The notes below the pieces were generated by a model, which made no database searches, had not been told where the DNA came from, and worked only from the letters and a program-made list of their open reading frames with translations. A stretch of 17,500 nt of DNA from Glandiceps talaboti. Taxonomy: Eukaryota; Hemichordata; Enteropneusta; Spengelidae. Shown here piece by piece: positions 1-8,400 of the stretch. The translations under genes and the position numbers were made by a program. Positions within the stretch are counted from its first letter, which is position 1, and each line of letters begins with the position of its first letter. The stretch lies in the NCBI RefSeq assembly GCF_964340395.1, contig NC_135567.1, positions 9,184,158 to 9,201,657 of the forward strand. The letters run 5' to 3'.

Positions 1-304
1 GAAATGACATTGTTGCAAAGTAGTATTTCGATGTCTGTGTAGTAGAGTGTGTTTTATTGCAGAATTACTCCTCAGAAACAAATGTTGATTTTGATGCACA
101 GAAATATTCATTTGGTTTCTGTATGTCAAAATAGTTCCAGGTTGAATTCAGTCAACATGAAAAAAGTGCCGGGTTGATTTCTACGTCATCATCACTTTCT
201 CCATTGAAAACAATGCATAATGGGGTGGTACTATGTACGTGACATATAATGAATTCATTACATTGATGTTATACTTAATAATTGTGTATAATGGTATTAC
301 TTAC
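1..304 (-). other. Start of intron 4 of the ankyrin-repeat gene
   Basis: AT-rich sequence after the donor GTAAGT at 304. I see no further ankyrin exon, acceptor with an open frame, or repeat in these bases. The next exon must lie outside the window. Confidence 0.6.
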
Positions 305-415
305 ATCACTAGTAGCATTCACGTCTCCTCCTGCTGCAATCAATAGCCGTACTATGTTTGCTGCTTCATCACCATTTTCATTAATACACGCCCAATACAA
401 CGATGTTATGCCACC
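305..415 (-). CDS. Ankyrin-repeat protein gene, exon 4 (third repeat)
   Basis: This 111-base, 37-codon minus-strand exon follows the acceptor CTACTAACAG (AG at 416-417) and precedes the donor GTAAGT (from 304). It reads GGITSLYWACINENGDEAAN and then IVRLLIAAGGDVNATSD. Helix 1 is TSLYWAC, helix 2 is NIVRLLIAAG and the hairpin is GDVNA. The repeat is four residues longer than the usual 33 because the loop between the helices is extended (NENGDEA), a common variation. It is phase 0 at both ends. No stop is reached, so the gene continues beyond the left edge. Total length, the C-terminal domain and therefore the function are unknown. The CTACTAAC just before the acceptor resembles a branch-point sequence. 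Confidence 0.9.
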
Positions 416-1168
416 CTGTTAGTAGGGAAGAATTTAAAATAATGTTTTCAGTTTTGTAATGAATTCATACAGTATTGGTCTTTGTCTATACTGTGTTGTA
501 CTTAAATCATTAAATAACACATATTATTGAAATAATCGGTAATTAAATTATCAGTGTTAATGTTCATTAAAATCAATATTAGGATTCATATTCACTCTAT
601 TCAGTATTTGTCTAATTGGGTAGTATGGGATAAAGCTGAAACAGAAAAAAATGCTTAGGGATGGAAAATTGATCGTTTAAACCATAACATGGGAAGTTCG
701 GTTTCTGATGATAGTTTATGATTGATATCAGTTGAAGTTAGTATTGTTACACAGTGACCTGATACTGTTTAAATTAAGAATACCTAATGTCTGTATGGAG
801 CCAATGCAATCACAGATGGCATGACAGTATATATTTCATTCATTGCTTACAATTGTTTTAATCGACGCAATATACTGTAACACACGTTGATTTTTCTAGA
901 CTTCAAAGCTATCAACAGATTACATGTAAGATACATCAGTGGTTGGTGCTGTGAAGTTAGTGAAAGTGAGCAATGTCACATTTAGATTGATGGTGTAAGC
1001 TGAAATGCATGTACGTATTTTATTTTGAATTGGATAGTACATTTCCTATGATGACATGCAATGTAATAACTTAATAGTTTTATTGAATATGAATATGTAA
1101 TTGCAATTACTGATTTGCTGTAAAATTACCGATGAAAAAATAAACAGTTTCACACAATTTCTAAAGTG
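416..1168 (-). other. Intron 3 sequence left of the TIR element
   Basis: AT-rich intron between exon 4 and the left terminal inverted repeat of the candidate transposon. No ORF, RNA gene or recognisable repeat is seen. Confidence 0.5.
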
Positions 1169-1174
1169 CAAGGT

Positions 1175-1219
1175 TTCCCATGGTAACCGACGACTAAGGG
1201 CGCTGTTGGTAAGGCTAGA
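1175..1219 (+). repeat. Left terminal inverted repeat of the SAP/YqaJ element
   Basis: Matches the reverse complement of 4936-4990, with five of the six mismatches in the first 33 bases being transitions. It also contains a near X-box palindrome (CCATGG.AAC), probably coincidental. Confidence 0.65.
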
Positions 1220-1281
1220 CTATCACAGACGGTGTTTTTAAAATTGATACACGGGAGACGAGCTTCGACGATTTGAAGTAA

Positions 1282-1485
1282 ATGAAAGTACATGTACCTG
1301 GACTCAAAGGTTTTCTAAAAAGCAAGGGAATATCCGAAACAGATGCGACCAAGGGAGATCTTGTTACGGTGGCTGCAAATGCGATTAGTCTAAATTTGAG
1401 AACGTTAGTTGAACGAGACAACTCTGAGAGTGGGCTAAAACAAATGGTGCACAATACAAGCAGATGGAGAAAACGGAGTCATTGA
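1282..1485 (+). pseudogene. SAP-like N-terminal segment of the broken YqaJ-type gene
   Basis: A 67-codon ORF begins with ATG about 60 bases inside the left inverted repeat. Residues 1-35 (KVHVPGLKGFLKSKGISET, then TKGDLVTVAANAI) follow the SAP pattern: a helix ending in L..FL...G, a turn, then K.DLV..A. SAP modules usually bind DNA. In the SWIM/YqaJ proteins I know of, the N-terminus is a similar short helix-turn-helix. After residue 40 the frame shows no recognisable pattern and stops at 1483-1485. Two TAG stops (1502-1507) separate it from the next coding block in another frame, so it is broken relative to what follows. The SAP call is a pattern judgement without a profile search. Confidence 0.45.
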
Positions 1486-1507
1486 TGTACGTTTGGTGAG
1501 ATAGTAG

Positions 1508-1799
1508 AATGACAAATTACAAGGTCTTCCAGATATTGATTTAATTCGAATCAATGCTTACCTACGAAGTGTATGTAGATTGTCAGATGAGCGACTCATA
1601 AACTACCGCAAAGACAGCGGACACAAGATGTTTGATGATGATCATGTCCACGGTGTGAAAATGCATCAAGTGTCACGGTCCCATTTTATATACGTCAAAT
1701 TTAATTTTATCCGTTAAACTAATCAGTCTGATAAGACGAAACATGGATTGTATTGCAAAGTGGTGGACGATTACACGCAGGTGGATGTGACTGTGTCGC
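1508..1799 (+). pseudogene. Pre-SWIM segment of the broken YqaJ-type gene
   Basis: This block is open from 1508 with no ATG near its start. It begins NDKLQGLPDIDLIRINAYL and contains LSDERLINYRKDSGH, then VHGVKMHQVSRSHFIYVK. The combination of 'lPdI.l..I.aYL', a short linker, 'Y......VH.V' and 'f.yVK' resembles the region before the SWIM zinc finger in invertebrate SWIM/YqaJ proteins. An in-frame TAA (1715-1717) interrupts it. The same frame then continues TNQSDKTKHGLYCKVVDDY up to TVSR, where GTAAGT at 1800 looks like a splice donor. The CxC...CxH zinc ligands of SWIM are not present, either on a lost exon or deleted. The premature stop shows this copy is non-functional. Confidence 0.45.
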
Positions 1800-2455
1800 G
1801 TAAGTATTTCTAATGAGTGCATGTTGATTAATTTTCCATCAAATGTGTATTTGATTGTTGTGTTCGAATTTACATTGTGTATATTTATCACTTGAACCAT
1901 AGACGTTTCCTCTTCAAAGCGCGTTTTAACATTTCCCCTAATACATCAATAGTTTAGATAACCAAGGAGATTCTGATTATGATATTTCTCAGAACAATTG
2001 GAGTCGTGTCGTAGTCAGAATTTTCCTCCATTGTTCAAGATGTGTAGCATGGCAGGGTGGCATCGCGTTATGTTATGGACAACCTTGTTTGACGCTATCA
2101 ATCATAATTATATCGACGACTATGAAACAGTGTATCAGTGTTGACATCCTGTATAGTCATGGGTGAAAAGGTCACATCATAACGTTAAAAGATCTGGCTA
2201 AAACAAATGTTTATACTATACAACATCCACAATTTGAATTTAAAATTAGTTAGTTGTTTTGGAGTATTTACACATTTTAATTGTTTGCTGTAACAGAAAC
2301 AATTAACGTGGGTTAAAAGTATAATAGCATTGTGGATCAATTAGGAACGTGTCAATTATTTTGTTTTGATGTCATGTCTTTTGTAGACAATGAACATTTT
2401 GTTTTCTAGAGTTAATGGATCGCGTAAGCACTGCATGACTTTCTTTTTTTCAGTC
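1800..2455 (+). other. Possible intron or spacer within the broken YqaJ-type gene
   Basis: It begins with GTAAGT at 1800 and ends at a pyrimidine-rich TTTCTTTTTTTCAG (AG at 2454-2455), so it could be a real intron of about 656 bases. Splicing at these sites does not restore a long open frame, which fits a decayed gene. Nothing else is visible. Confidence 0.35.
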
Positions 2456-2501
2456 TCAACAGCTATACAGAACGGGGTCATCATACATAATTTAGGACTG
2501 A

Positions 2502-2974
2502 CAGATTGTGTATTTGGGACAAACCAAGGAGGGAATCAATGCCAATGCTTTGCAAGAAGCCAGTGATCCTAAATTTACACCAGGTGAAATACGATCCTTT
2601 ATGTGCAATGCATTTGTAGGTATAAATTCTCTTCTCCTACAAACTTTTGATCCAGTGCCAGACATTGAAACTATTCATAGGCCAAACACTATTGCTGACT
2701 TTGCTTCTAATTACAAAGAAAAGCTTTGAATCTAACTTTGATGTGTATTTGAAAGATCATGAATAATGACCATATTTCAGCTGTAAATAATCTTCCTGAG
2801 GGTCAAATGGATTTTCAAGAATGATTTAGCTATAGACAAGGTCGTTTCACTGCAAGCAATTTTCATACTTTTTGTCATTATAAGGAGAATGGTGTTAATA
2901 ATTATCCTGTTTCTAAAGGCATGTACAAATTGCTTTTTTTCATGTGTTTTTTTCTTCGGCGTATTAATAGGTGA
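2502..2974 (+). pseudogene. YqaJ-type nuclease N-terminal remnant
   Basis: Three overlapping reading frames form one damaged coding block. Frame one runs YLGQTKEGINANALQEASD to SNYKEK and stops at 2727-2729. A shifted frame continues SFESNFDVYLKDHE to TAA at 2764-2766. A third continues NDHISAVNNLPEGQMDFQE, meets TGA at 2822-2824, then reads FSYRQGRFTASNFHTFCHYK to a stop at 2972-2974. The last part matches the YqaJ-family entry pattern 'GQ....W..yR.GR.TAS.F', in which the TGA stands where a Trp codon is expected. YqaJ-type proteins are lambda-exonuclease-like nucleases. The later acidic and Lys catalytic residues are not found downstream. Two frameshifts and one nonsense change make it a pseudogene. 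Confidence 0.6.
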
Positions 2975-4935
2975 GAACAATTAGTTAACAGAGGAGATCA
3001 GCTGTATGTGTTCACACACCATTATCGGTCGGTGTAAACGCATGTAAACAACATGGTCGACGTTGTAGAGACTGCCTTGTGTTTTTTTATTGCTGTAGCG
3101 AAGACGTCTTCTGTTAACAATTTCACTCGTCGTGGTGATGCCCAGTTTAAATTTCGACAAGCCATGCAACACGCTCGACGTCGACATGTCGACCAACGTG
3201 AATCCACGTGTTTACTATTCGTACAAATTCTGAATTCAGTCACACCAGTTGTTACCTCTTTCGCTGTTGTGGACCATTGGTGTATTACTATTAGCGAGGG
3301 ACATGTTGTACTATGCTCTGTGACGATTGATAACCTTGATTCGAATGGCGACTTCTGCAGCCAACAGGAAGTTATTTCGTTTGCAGTCATCGCACTAATT
3401 TCCCGGACAGCAACTTAACGATGTTGCCAGCTAATTAGTGAGCAATATTGAGAGTTCACTTGACAATTACCGAGACACGTGTTTATTTTGTAACTAAAGT
3501 TGCTGAATGCTGACTCAACAGAAACTCATTTCCGTATTAATTTATACGTCACATTGTAGACTATATATCCTGATTGACATTGTCAGGACTGATGTACTCT
3601 GGCTCCGAATGTATCAAAGCATACAGATAGACAACGTTGTTGACACTAATTTTGATTGACACTTCCATTAGATAGCAATGGACGACCGTTCACATGAGCA
3701 GTGTACTCTACACAAATTTGATAGGACCATTCTTCTTGTACATGACTGTCGGCAAGCCTTTGATTTCGGCATGATTTTGCAATTTTTTTGTTTTTAAATT
3801 TTATTCTCTACTCCCGTTTGCCCCTGACACCCAACGTCTCTTCTCAAATAATGATAGTTTGACATGTCGACATAGTACAGCAGATACTACAGATAGCCTA
3901 CACAGTGGAGAACCACCGCCGGTTTCAGTATGAGTAAACCCCGGGAGTAAACGGCAAATTATTAATTTATTTTATCCGGCTAGTAAACCAGGTAGGAGTG
4001 ATGGAAATGGTGAACAACCTGCTAATAAGAAAATAATATCGCATCGAGACAGCAGGCAAATTCTGCCTTCCGAAATATTTCCCAAGCTAGGCCTTTCGTT
4101 GTTATGGCGGCAAATTTGCACTTCCGTATGTGATTTGTGCACTGTGTGCATGTCTGTTAATGTAGATGTAACAATATCAGTATGTATCAAATCTCGTATC
4201 GACTTTACTTTAATTTATTTGAACTGAACAATCTTCAGAGGAATAAGTGTGGCGTAGACATTCACGGGTAAAAAAGTCAAAAATGATTCACACAATACTC
4301 AACTTTCAGACACTTACGGCACTGCAGACTGGTGAAATGACCCAATATAATTAGGTTATCAATTTCACTTCGCACATCAGTCGTCTGCTATGAAATCGGG
4401 GGGCGCGGTCTATATCGTTGTCGATCACAGCAGCTGGTTTCACGTCATCGTCGAGGACTTCATTTTCATACACTCGACGTCTAGGACACTTGAATGTTGA
4501 ATGTGCAGTAAGAAACATCGTGTTTCGCCAGTTGTTGTAGGGAAATAAAGTCGGGACGGGATGCATTTCTGTTGGACTCTGATTTCGTATGGAATGACAA
4601 GAGTTAACCCTGGAAAATTGGTTTTATTGTCATGATACTTCCCTCCTCAGAAATTTCACCACTGCCACCACTGTCGTATGGACTTGGATTTCAATGGAAA
4701 TAGATGAAAGGTGACACCTTTCACCTATGGAATTTTCCAAGCTTTTCTGTCGCTCAGTTACACCCAGGTGCATTGCAGTAACAATTAGGCATGTTAGCAA
4801 GTTTGTTAGTAAGTTGAACGTTTACGACTGACGTAGGTAACAATTATTTGTCGAAGTAATCGTTTACAACGAACAATTTTACGCGGTCGTGTTTGCCTTG
4901 TAGACAACATGTACGCGACAACAATCTTGAAATTC
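2975..4935. other. Internal part of the TIR element, coding content unclear
   Basis: No recognised domain. Two antisense open frames overlap at 3053-3418 (+, 121 codons) and 3022-3390 (-, 122 codons) in less AT-rich sequence. A 71-codon minus-strand frame lies at 4351-4566, with an acidic-basic middle (ENEVLDDDVK). A 72-codon minus-strand frame at 3972-4190 looks random. Any of these could be remains of the rest of the element's gene or of a second gene, but I recognise none. Confidence 0.3.
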
Positions 4936-4990
4936 TAGCCCTACCGTCACATAAATAAACAACGCCCCCAATCGTCGGTTGCCATGCGAA
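4936..4990 (-). repeat. Right terminal inverted repeat of the SAP/YqaJ element
   Basis: The reverse complement begins TTCGCATGGCAACCGACGA, mirroring the left end. It carries about 12 extra bases before the GGTAGGGCTAGA block. Confidence 0.65.
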
Positions 4991-5338
4991 CAGACAAATA
5001 TAGCGTATTGCGAGTCATTTATTCAGTTCAGTTGAATAGGTCGTGGGAATATCAAGATCACATAGAAAACGTTATACGCAAAAAATTTACAAAGTAAAAT
5101 ACTATATATTAAGAAATTTGGCACAATGAAATCCTGGAGATTTTTGTAGAGGCTTAGGTTTACATTTGAAAATGATTGCATAATTATATATTACCAATGC
5201 ATTGATATAGCTTGGTTTTGACAACTCGTTAAGGAGGATTATTTTTAGGATGAAAGAAAGTGAAGGTGTGTTAGGATGAAAGCATTTTAATAAGAAGATG
5301 TGGTTAGAATGTATCAAAATAATATTTATGTTACTTAC

Positions 5339-5434
5339 ACGATCTTTGTCATTCACACGTGAACCAGCCTCTACAAGAAGACGAACGATTTCAGCAGTAC
5401 CGTATCTACACGCATAGGTCAACACTGTATAGTT
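5339..5434 (-). CDS. Ankyrin-repeat protein gene, exon 3 (second repeat)
   Basis: This 96-base, 32-codon minus-strand exon lies between the acceptor CCAATAG (AG at 5435-5436) and the donor GTAAGT (from 5338). It reads NYTVLTYACRYGTAEIVRLL and then VEAGSRVNDKDR, a strong ankyrin repeat: TVLTYACRYG matches TPLHxAxxxG, EIVRLLVEAG is the second helix, and RVNDKD is the hairpin. The frame is phase 0 at both ends and continues as DKDR-GGITSLYWA into exon 4. A second, identical copy of its acceptor and upstream intron lies at 7701-7733, next to a hAT element, so a competing 3' splice site exists in intron 2. An open frame continues past the donor for a while, but it loses ankyrin character there and is intron. 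Confidence 0.92.
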
Positions 5435-6254
5435 CTATTGGATAAACCAGACATAAATCTAACAAATGTTAATTACAGTAACATTATTGATAATGTAAAG
5501 TCAAGTGAGATGTTTTGATAATTCGATGGAAGGATTTTTATGTCTCTGTAGGTAAATGAATATGACTAAAATAAGAAATGTACAAATATAAATTAGATTG
5601 CCATGTTGATTACCATTATTCCATGTTACCTTAATTCTGTCTCAGTCTGTAATTTTTTTCTGGCAGTCGTTGATTAATACGATCAAACATTCTACTGTAA
5701 CAAAAGTTTAAATAATGTTGTAAGATTAAATAAGTACTTTATTTTTACTGGAATATATTCATAGCTTGCCAAATACTCTTATCGTTATTGTTAATCTTAC
5801 ATCGTCACAACAATAACTCATATACGTATGTATATCATCAGCGTATTGTTTTGTCTATCTATATCCTTTTAAGCATAACATATTTTATCTCTATATGTAT
5901 GGTGTTTCAATATATATCAAGATTGCCATCGAAATCAAGCATACTCTATTCTGAAATTTCACATTGATTTATACATCAAGAGAGTAGTGAGTCCCGTGTA
6001 ATCGATGAGGGCGCACTATACAAATGAATTACACTGCTGGAACATTGACAAACACAGTTTTCACTAGTTCAAAGTACGAGTTAGTATACAATATAGCCAG
6101 AGTCAGTGGAGCTATTAGACTGTCTACAAATTCACATCGAGTATGTTCCTCTATCATTTCGTTTCATAGATCTCACCTAATGCCACCACAGAAATCAAAG
6201 TACGATTTCAACAGTACTGTTCAAGCATGCATTGGTCAACACGCTATGGTTCGA
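5433..6254. repeat. Copy 1 of a tandemly duplicated intron 2 segment
   Basis: It aligns with 7701 to about 8400. The first 33 bases are identical (TTCTATTGGATAAACCAGAC onward). The rest is a diverged but collinear match, including GTTTAAATAATG, the TATATATCAA tract, GCCATC.AAATCAAGCATAC and CGATGAGGGCGCACTAT. About 100 bases (roughly 6020-6120) are present only here. It begins at the 5' border of ankyrin exon 3 and ends at the hAT element, so it contains the working acceptor of exon 3. Confidence 0.8.
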
Positions 6255-6290
6255 CAAGGCTCGAAATAGAACTTTTTCCACGTGCACAGT

Positions 6291-6319
6291 GTGCACCTTC
6301 ACTTTAAAATTTACCTGCA
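6291..6319 (+). repeat. Subterminal repeat of the hAT element, left copy
   Basis: Matches 7617-7645 in the same orientation at 24 of 29 bases (GTGCACCTT...AAAT.TACCTGCA). All five differences are transitions. Further GTGCAC/TGCAC words lie around both ends. Such subterminal motifs are often transposase-binding sites in hAT elements. Confidence 0.5.
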
Positions 6320-6343
6320 CACAATGTGCACACTATATCTCAG

Positions 6344-7221
6344 TTACACTTTGTCCATTGTATATGGAAGTTCATCATCATTATCATCCCAGGCTGACTC
6401 CTGTAATTGTGGTCTAGGTCCATATGGCCTTGTTTTAGGTCGTCTGGCAAAAAACTCAGAATCATTTATTTCTTTTACTAGTTCTAACCGTATACTTTCA
6501 TAAATGTAATCGATGAAATACCTTGCCTGCTTATCACTGGTATAAGTTTCAGTGATGGGTACTTTATTAATGGTTGCTAACAACTGAATTTGTCAGGGGA
6601 AATCGGTGAATGGACGACCAGATTTCGCAAAGTAGAATGCAATACGAAACCAAACTCTCATCTACTCAATTTCTGTTCTCTCCATGCGGATTATACATCG
6701 TTCAATCGATCGGTTGATCATTTGGTGTACTTTCCATTGCTTGCTTCGAAGCCGTAGCTTGTACATGGTTATCCGTTATTTCATAACTTGTTATTATGTG
6801 CAAACGAAACGATCTGCAGCCTGGACTACGAAAACTTGTTTGGCTTCGTACTTTTATCAAACTGTTGACAAACGCTGCAAAACATACATTTTTTCTCTTC
6901 ATCTAAAACTAGCCATGGTTTGTCTTTTTGCCAAGATTTTTGAAACCGATAGACCTTTTTTTTCTTTAGTGGTGGTTGTCCAGTATCATCATTTATTTTA
7001 TCACTCACGTTACCACTTTCTTTCGATGTCGACGGCAAGTTCACATCCGTTGGGACGGTTGCATTCATCGTAGAAATCACTTCATTATTACTACTAGTAC
7101 TCGTACGTGAACCGTCTTTTTCGTGACACTTCCTCGATCGAACCTCGTCAGACGATCGCTTGACGCCAAGGTCGAGAAAGGTCCGCTGTTTTGACATCGT
7201 CAAATTTTGTAAAATTTCCAA
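6344..7221 (-). pseudogene. hAT transposase remnant with N-terminal zinc finger (ZNF862-like)
   Basis: Read on the minus strand. The likely start is MSKQRTFLDLG at 7197, with an upstream ATG at 7221. A low-complexity linker leads to PLKKKKVYRFQKSWQ, KPWLVLDEEKKCMFC and SVC: the FQ..W....PWL......MFC..C signature of this finger type. A frame shift near 6830 moves the continuation to FRSPGCRSFRL and ITDNHVQA, where a Tyr sits at the expected His. The next block is MRVWFRIAFYFAKSGRPFTD followed by FP, an in-frame TGA, then QIQLLATINKVPITETYTSD and FIDYIYESI to NDSEFFA. This is the domain that precedes the first catalytic Asp. Sequence then jumps to RRPKTRPYGPRPQ and an acidic tail, probably the native C-terminus. 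The catalytic core is missing, so the protein is inactive. Confidence 0.72.
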
Positions 7222-7590
7222 AAATAAACAACTTTACATGTGACCGTTTGACGTATTTTTGACGAAAGAACACGAAGAGAACGTAGCCGATCGCTAGATC
7301 GTGGGGGGGGGGTCCTATCAGTGATTGTTCAAGTATGTAGTATGTGTAATGTAAACCGAGTACGAGTCGATCGAGTGCACCGACCGAAAATTGCCGATGT
7401 AATATCTCGCATTTTACGTTATTTCAAGTCTCGAGAGGTAATGAGGTTTCATGTGTTTTTTTTTACTTCCGCATTTACGACAAGGCGATCGATCGACCGA
7501 CACGATATCGATATAATCATTTTAATACTATCAAAATCCAAAGTTTGTTCATCTAAAACACTTATTTAGAGATATTTGTAGTCAATCCGA
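7222..7590. other. hAT element 5' untranslated part (minus sense)
   Basis: Between the transposase start and the right subterminal repeat. It contains a run of ten G (7303-7312) and many CGATCG words. No coding signal is seen in either strand beyond chance frames. Confidence 0.35.
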
Positions 7591-7616
7591 AGAAATGTAT
7601 GAGGTGCATGCACGTC

Positions 7617-7645
7617 GTGCACCTTTGTTTTGAAATCTACCTGCA
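7617..7645 (+). repeat. Subterminal repeat of the hAT element, right copy
   Basis: Direct-orientation partner of 6291-6319. Confidence 0.5.
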
Positions 7646-7702
7646 TTGGGCAAAATTAACGTGCATAGTAGCACGGTACACCCGGGTATTTCGAGCCCTG
7701 TT

Positions 7703-7733
7703 CTATTGGATAAACCAGACATAAATCTAACAA
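7703..7733 (-). promoter_or_regulatory. Duplicated (decoy) 3' splice site of ankyrin exon 3
   Basis: On the minus strand this reads as the same acceptor tract that precedes exon 3 (GGTTTATCCAATAG), identical over the last 30 or so bases. It lies about 2.3 kb upstream of the real one. Using it would splice into AA followed by the hAT terminal repeat. Whether it is used cannot be told from sequence. Confidence 0.5.
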
Positions 7734-8161
7734 CCGTTAAACTAGAATCAAATGAATGATAAATCTAACAAAGGTTAATCTAGATTCAAGTGGATTGTTT
7801 TGATAAATTCAATGCTTGATTTGTCTGACTTTCTAGGCAAATGAATGTGACTAGAGTAAGAGATGAAAAAGAAATGAATGTACTATTTAAATTTCCCACA
7901 CTACATTAATTCTGTGTAATTTTTCTGAGTCCTTAATTAATGCAGGTAAACTAGAACAAAAGTTTAAATAATGACGTGCGATTGTATAAACTCTTTATTT
8001 TTTCTCACTATAATAAATTCAGTGTGCTAAATATTATTGTCGTTATCATCATTATTGTTGATCTGAATAACAATAATTCGTATAAGTTTGTGTATTATCA
8101 GCATATTTTTGTTTATGTCCTTTTGAACATAAAATGTGTTTTCGCCAAATGCACGGTGATT

Positions 8162-8163
<2 letters not shown>

Positions 8164-8223
<60 letters not shown>
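8164..8223. repeat. (TA)n microsatellite
   Basis: About 30 uninterrupted AT dinucleotides. The matching site in copy 1 (near 5911) has only about four. The repetitive YIYIYI frames on both strands are products of this tract, not genes. Confidence 0.97.
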
Positions 8224-8225
<2 letters not shown>

Positions 8226-8400
8226 ATTAAAAACAAGTTTGCCATCAAAATCAAGCATACCTGATTTCACATGGTCTTACACAACAAGAAAGTTTTAATT
8301 CCCGTATAACCGATGAGGGCGCACTATGAAACCGTCTAAAAATTCACACTGAGGCTGTCCTTCCATCCTATTGTTTTATAAATGTCATCCAACACCTTAT

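Larger units (their letters stand above)
1170..4995 (+). mobile_element. Candidate TIR DNA transposon with SAP/SWIM/YqaJ-like gene (dead copy)
   Basis: Positions 1175-1207 and the reverse complement of 4958-4990 match at 27 of 33 bases, sharing CATGG.AACCGACGA and GGGCG.TGTT. After a spacer of different length (3 versus 15 bases), 1208-1219 and its partner match at 11 of 12 (GGTA.GGCTAGA). These inward-facing ends enclose about 3.8 kb and fill most of intron 3 of the ankyrin gene, in the opposite orientation. Inside, 1282-2974 on the plus strand holds a broken gene with SAP-like, SWIM-associated and YqaJ-like segments. The outermost base of each end and any target-site duplication could not be fixed. 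Proteins with SWIM and YqaJ domains are, to my knowledge, abundant and repetitive in invertebrate genomes, but I cannot assign this to a named superfamily. Confidence 0.6.
6255..7700 (-). mobile_element. hAT-type transposon, internally deleted
   Basis: The left end CAAGGCTCGAAATA (6255-6268) and the reverse complement of the right end CAGGGCTCGAAATA (7687-7700) match at 13 of 14 bases. Such CAGGGCTCGAAAT ends are, from memory, typical of hAT elements with ZNF862-like transposases. The 1446-base interior carries a minus-strand transposase pseudogene of that type. The flanks (TGGTTCGA and TTCTATTG) are not an 8-bp duplication, so a later rearrangement probably removed or separated it. The right end abuts copy 2 of the intron duplication. 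It is much shorter than an autonomous element and should be non-autonomous. Confidence 0.75.
7701..8400. repeat. Copy 2 of the duplicated intron 2 segment
   Basis: Starts directly after the right end of the hAT element and matches 5433 onward. It keeps the exon 3 splice acceptor (AG read on the minus strand at 7703-7704) but not the exon. It differs from copy 1 by a 38-base internal tandem duplication (7721-7796) and a long TA expansion (8164-8223). Similarity fades after about 8400. Confidence 0.8.

Noticed and set aside
5102-5338. Extension of ankyrin exon 3 into the following open frame
   Set aside because: GTAAGT at 5338 is a strong donor, ankyrin pattern ends there, and exon 4 continues the repeat in phase.
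6247-7708. 8-bp target-site duplication of the hAT element
   Set aside because: Flanks TGGTTCGA and TTCTATTG do not match even allowing a few changes.
7976-8254. Open frames on both strands over the TA tract
   Set aside because: Their length comes from the (TA)n repeat, which codes YIYIYI on either strand. No other coding signal.
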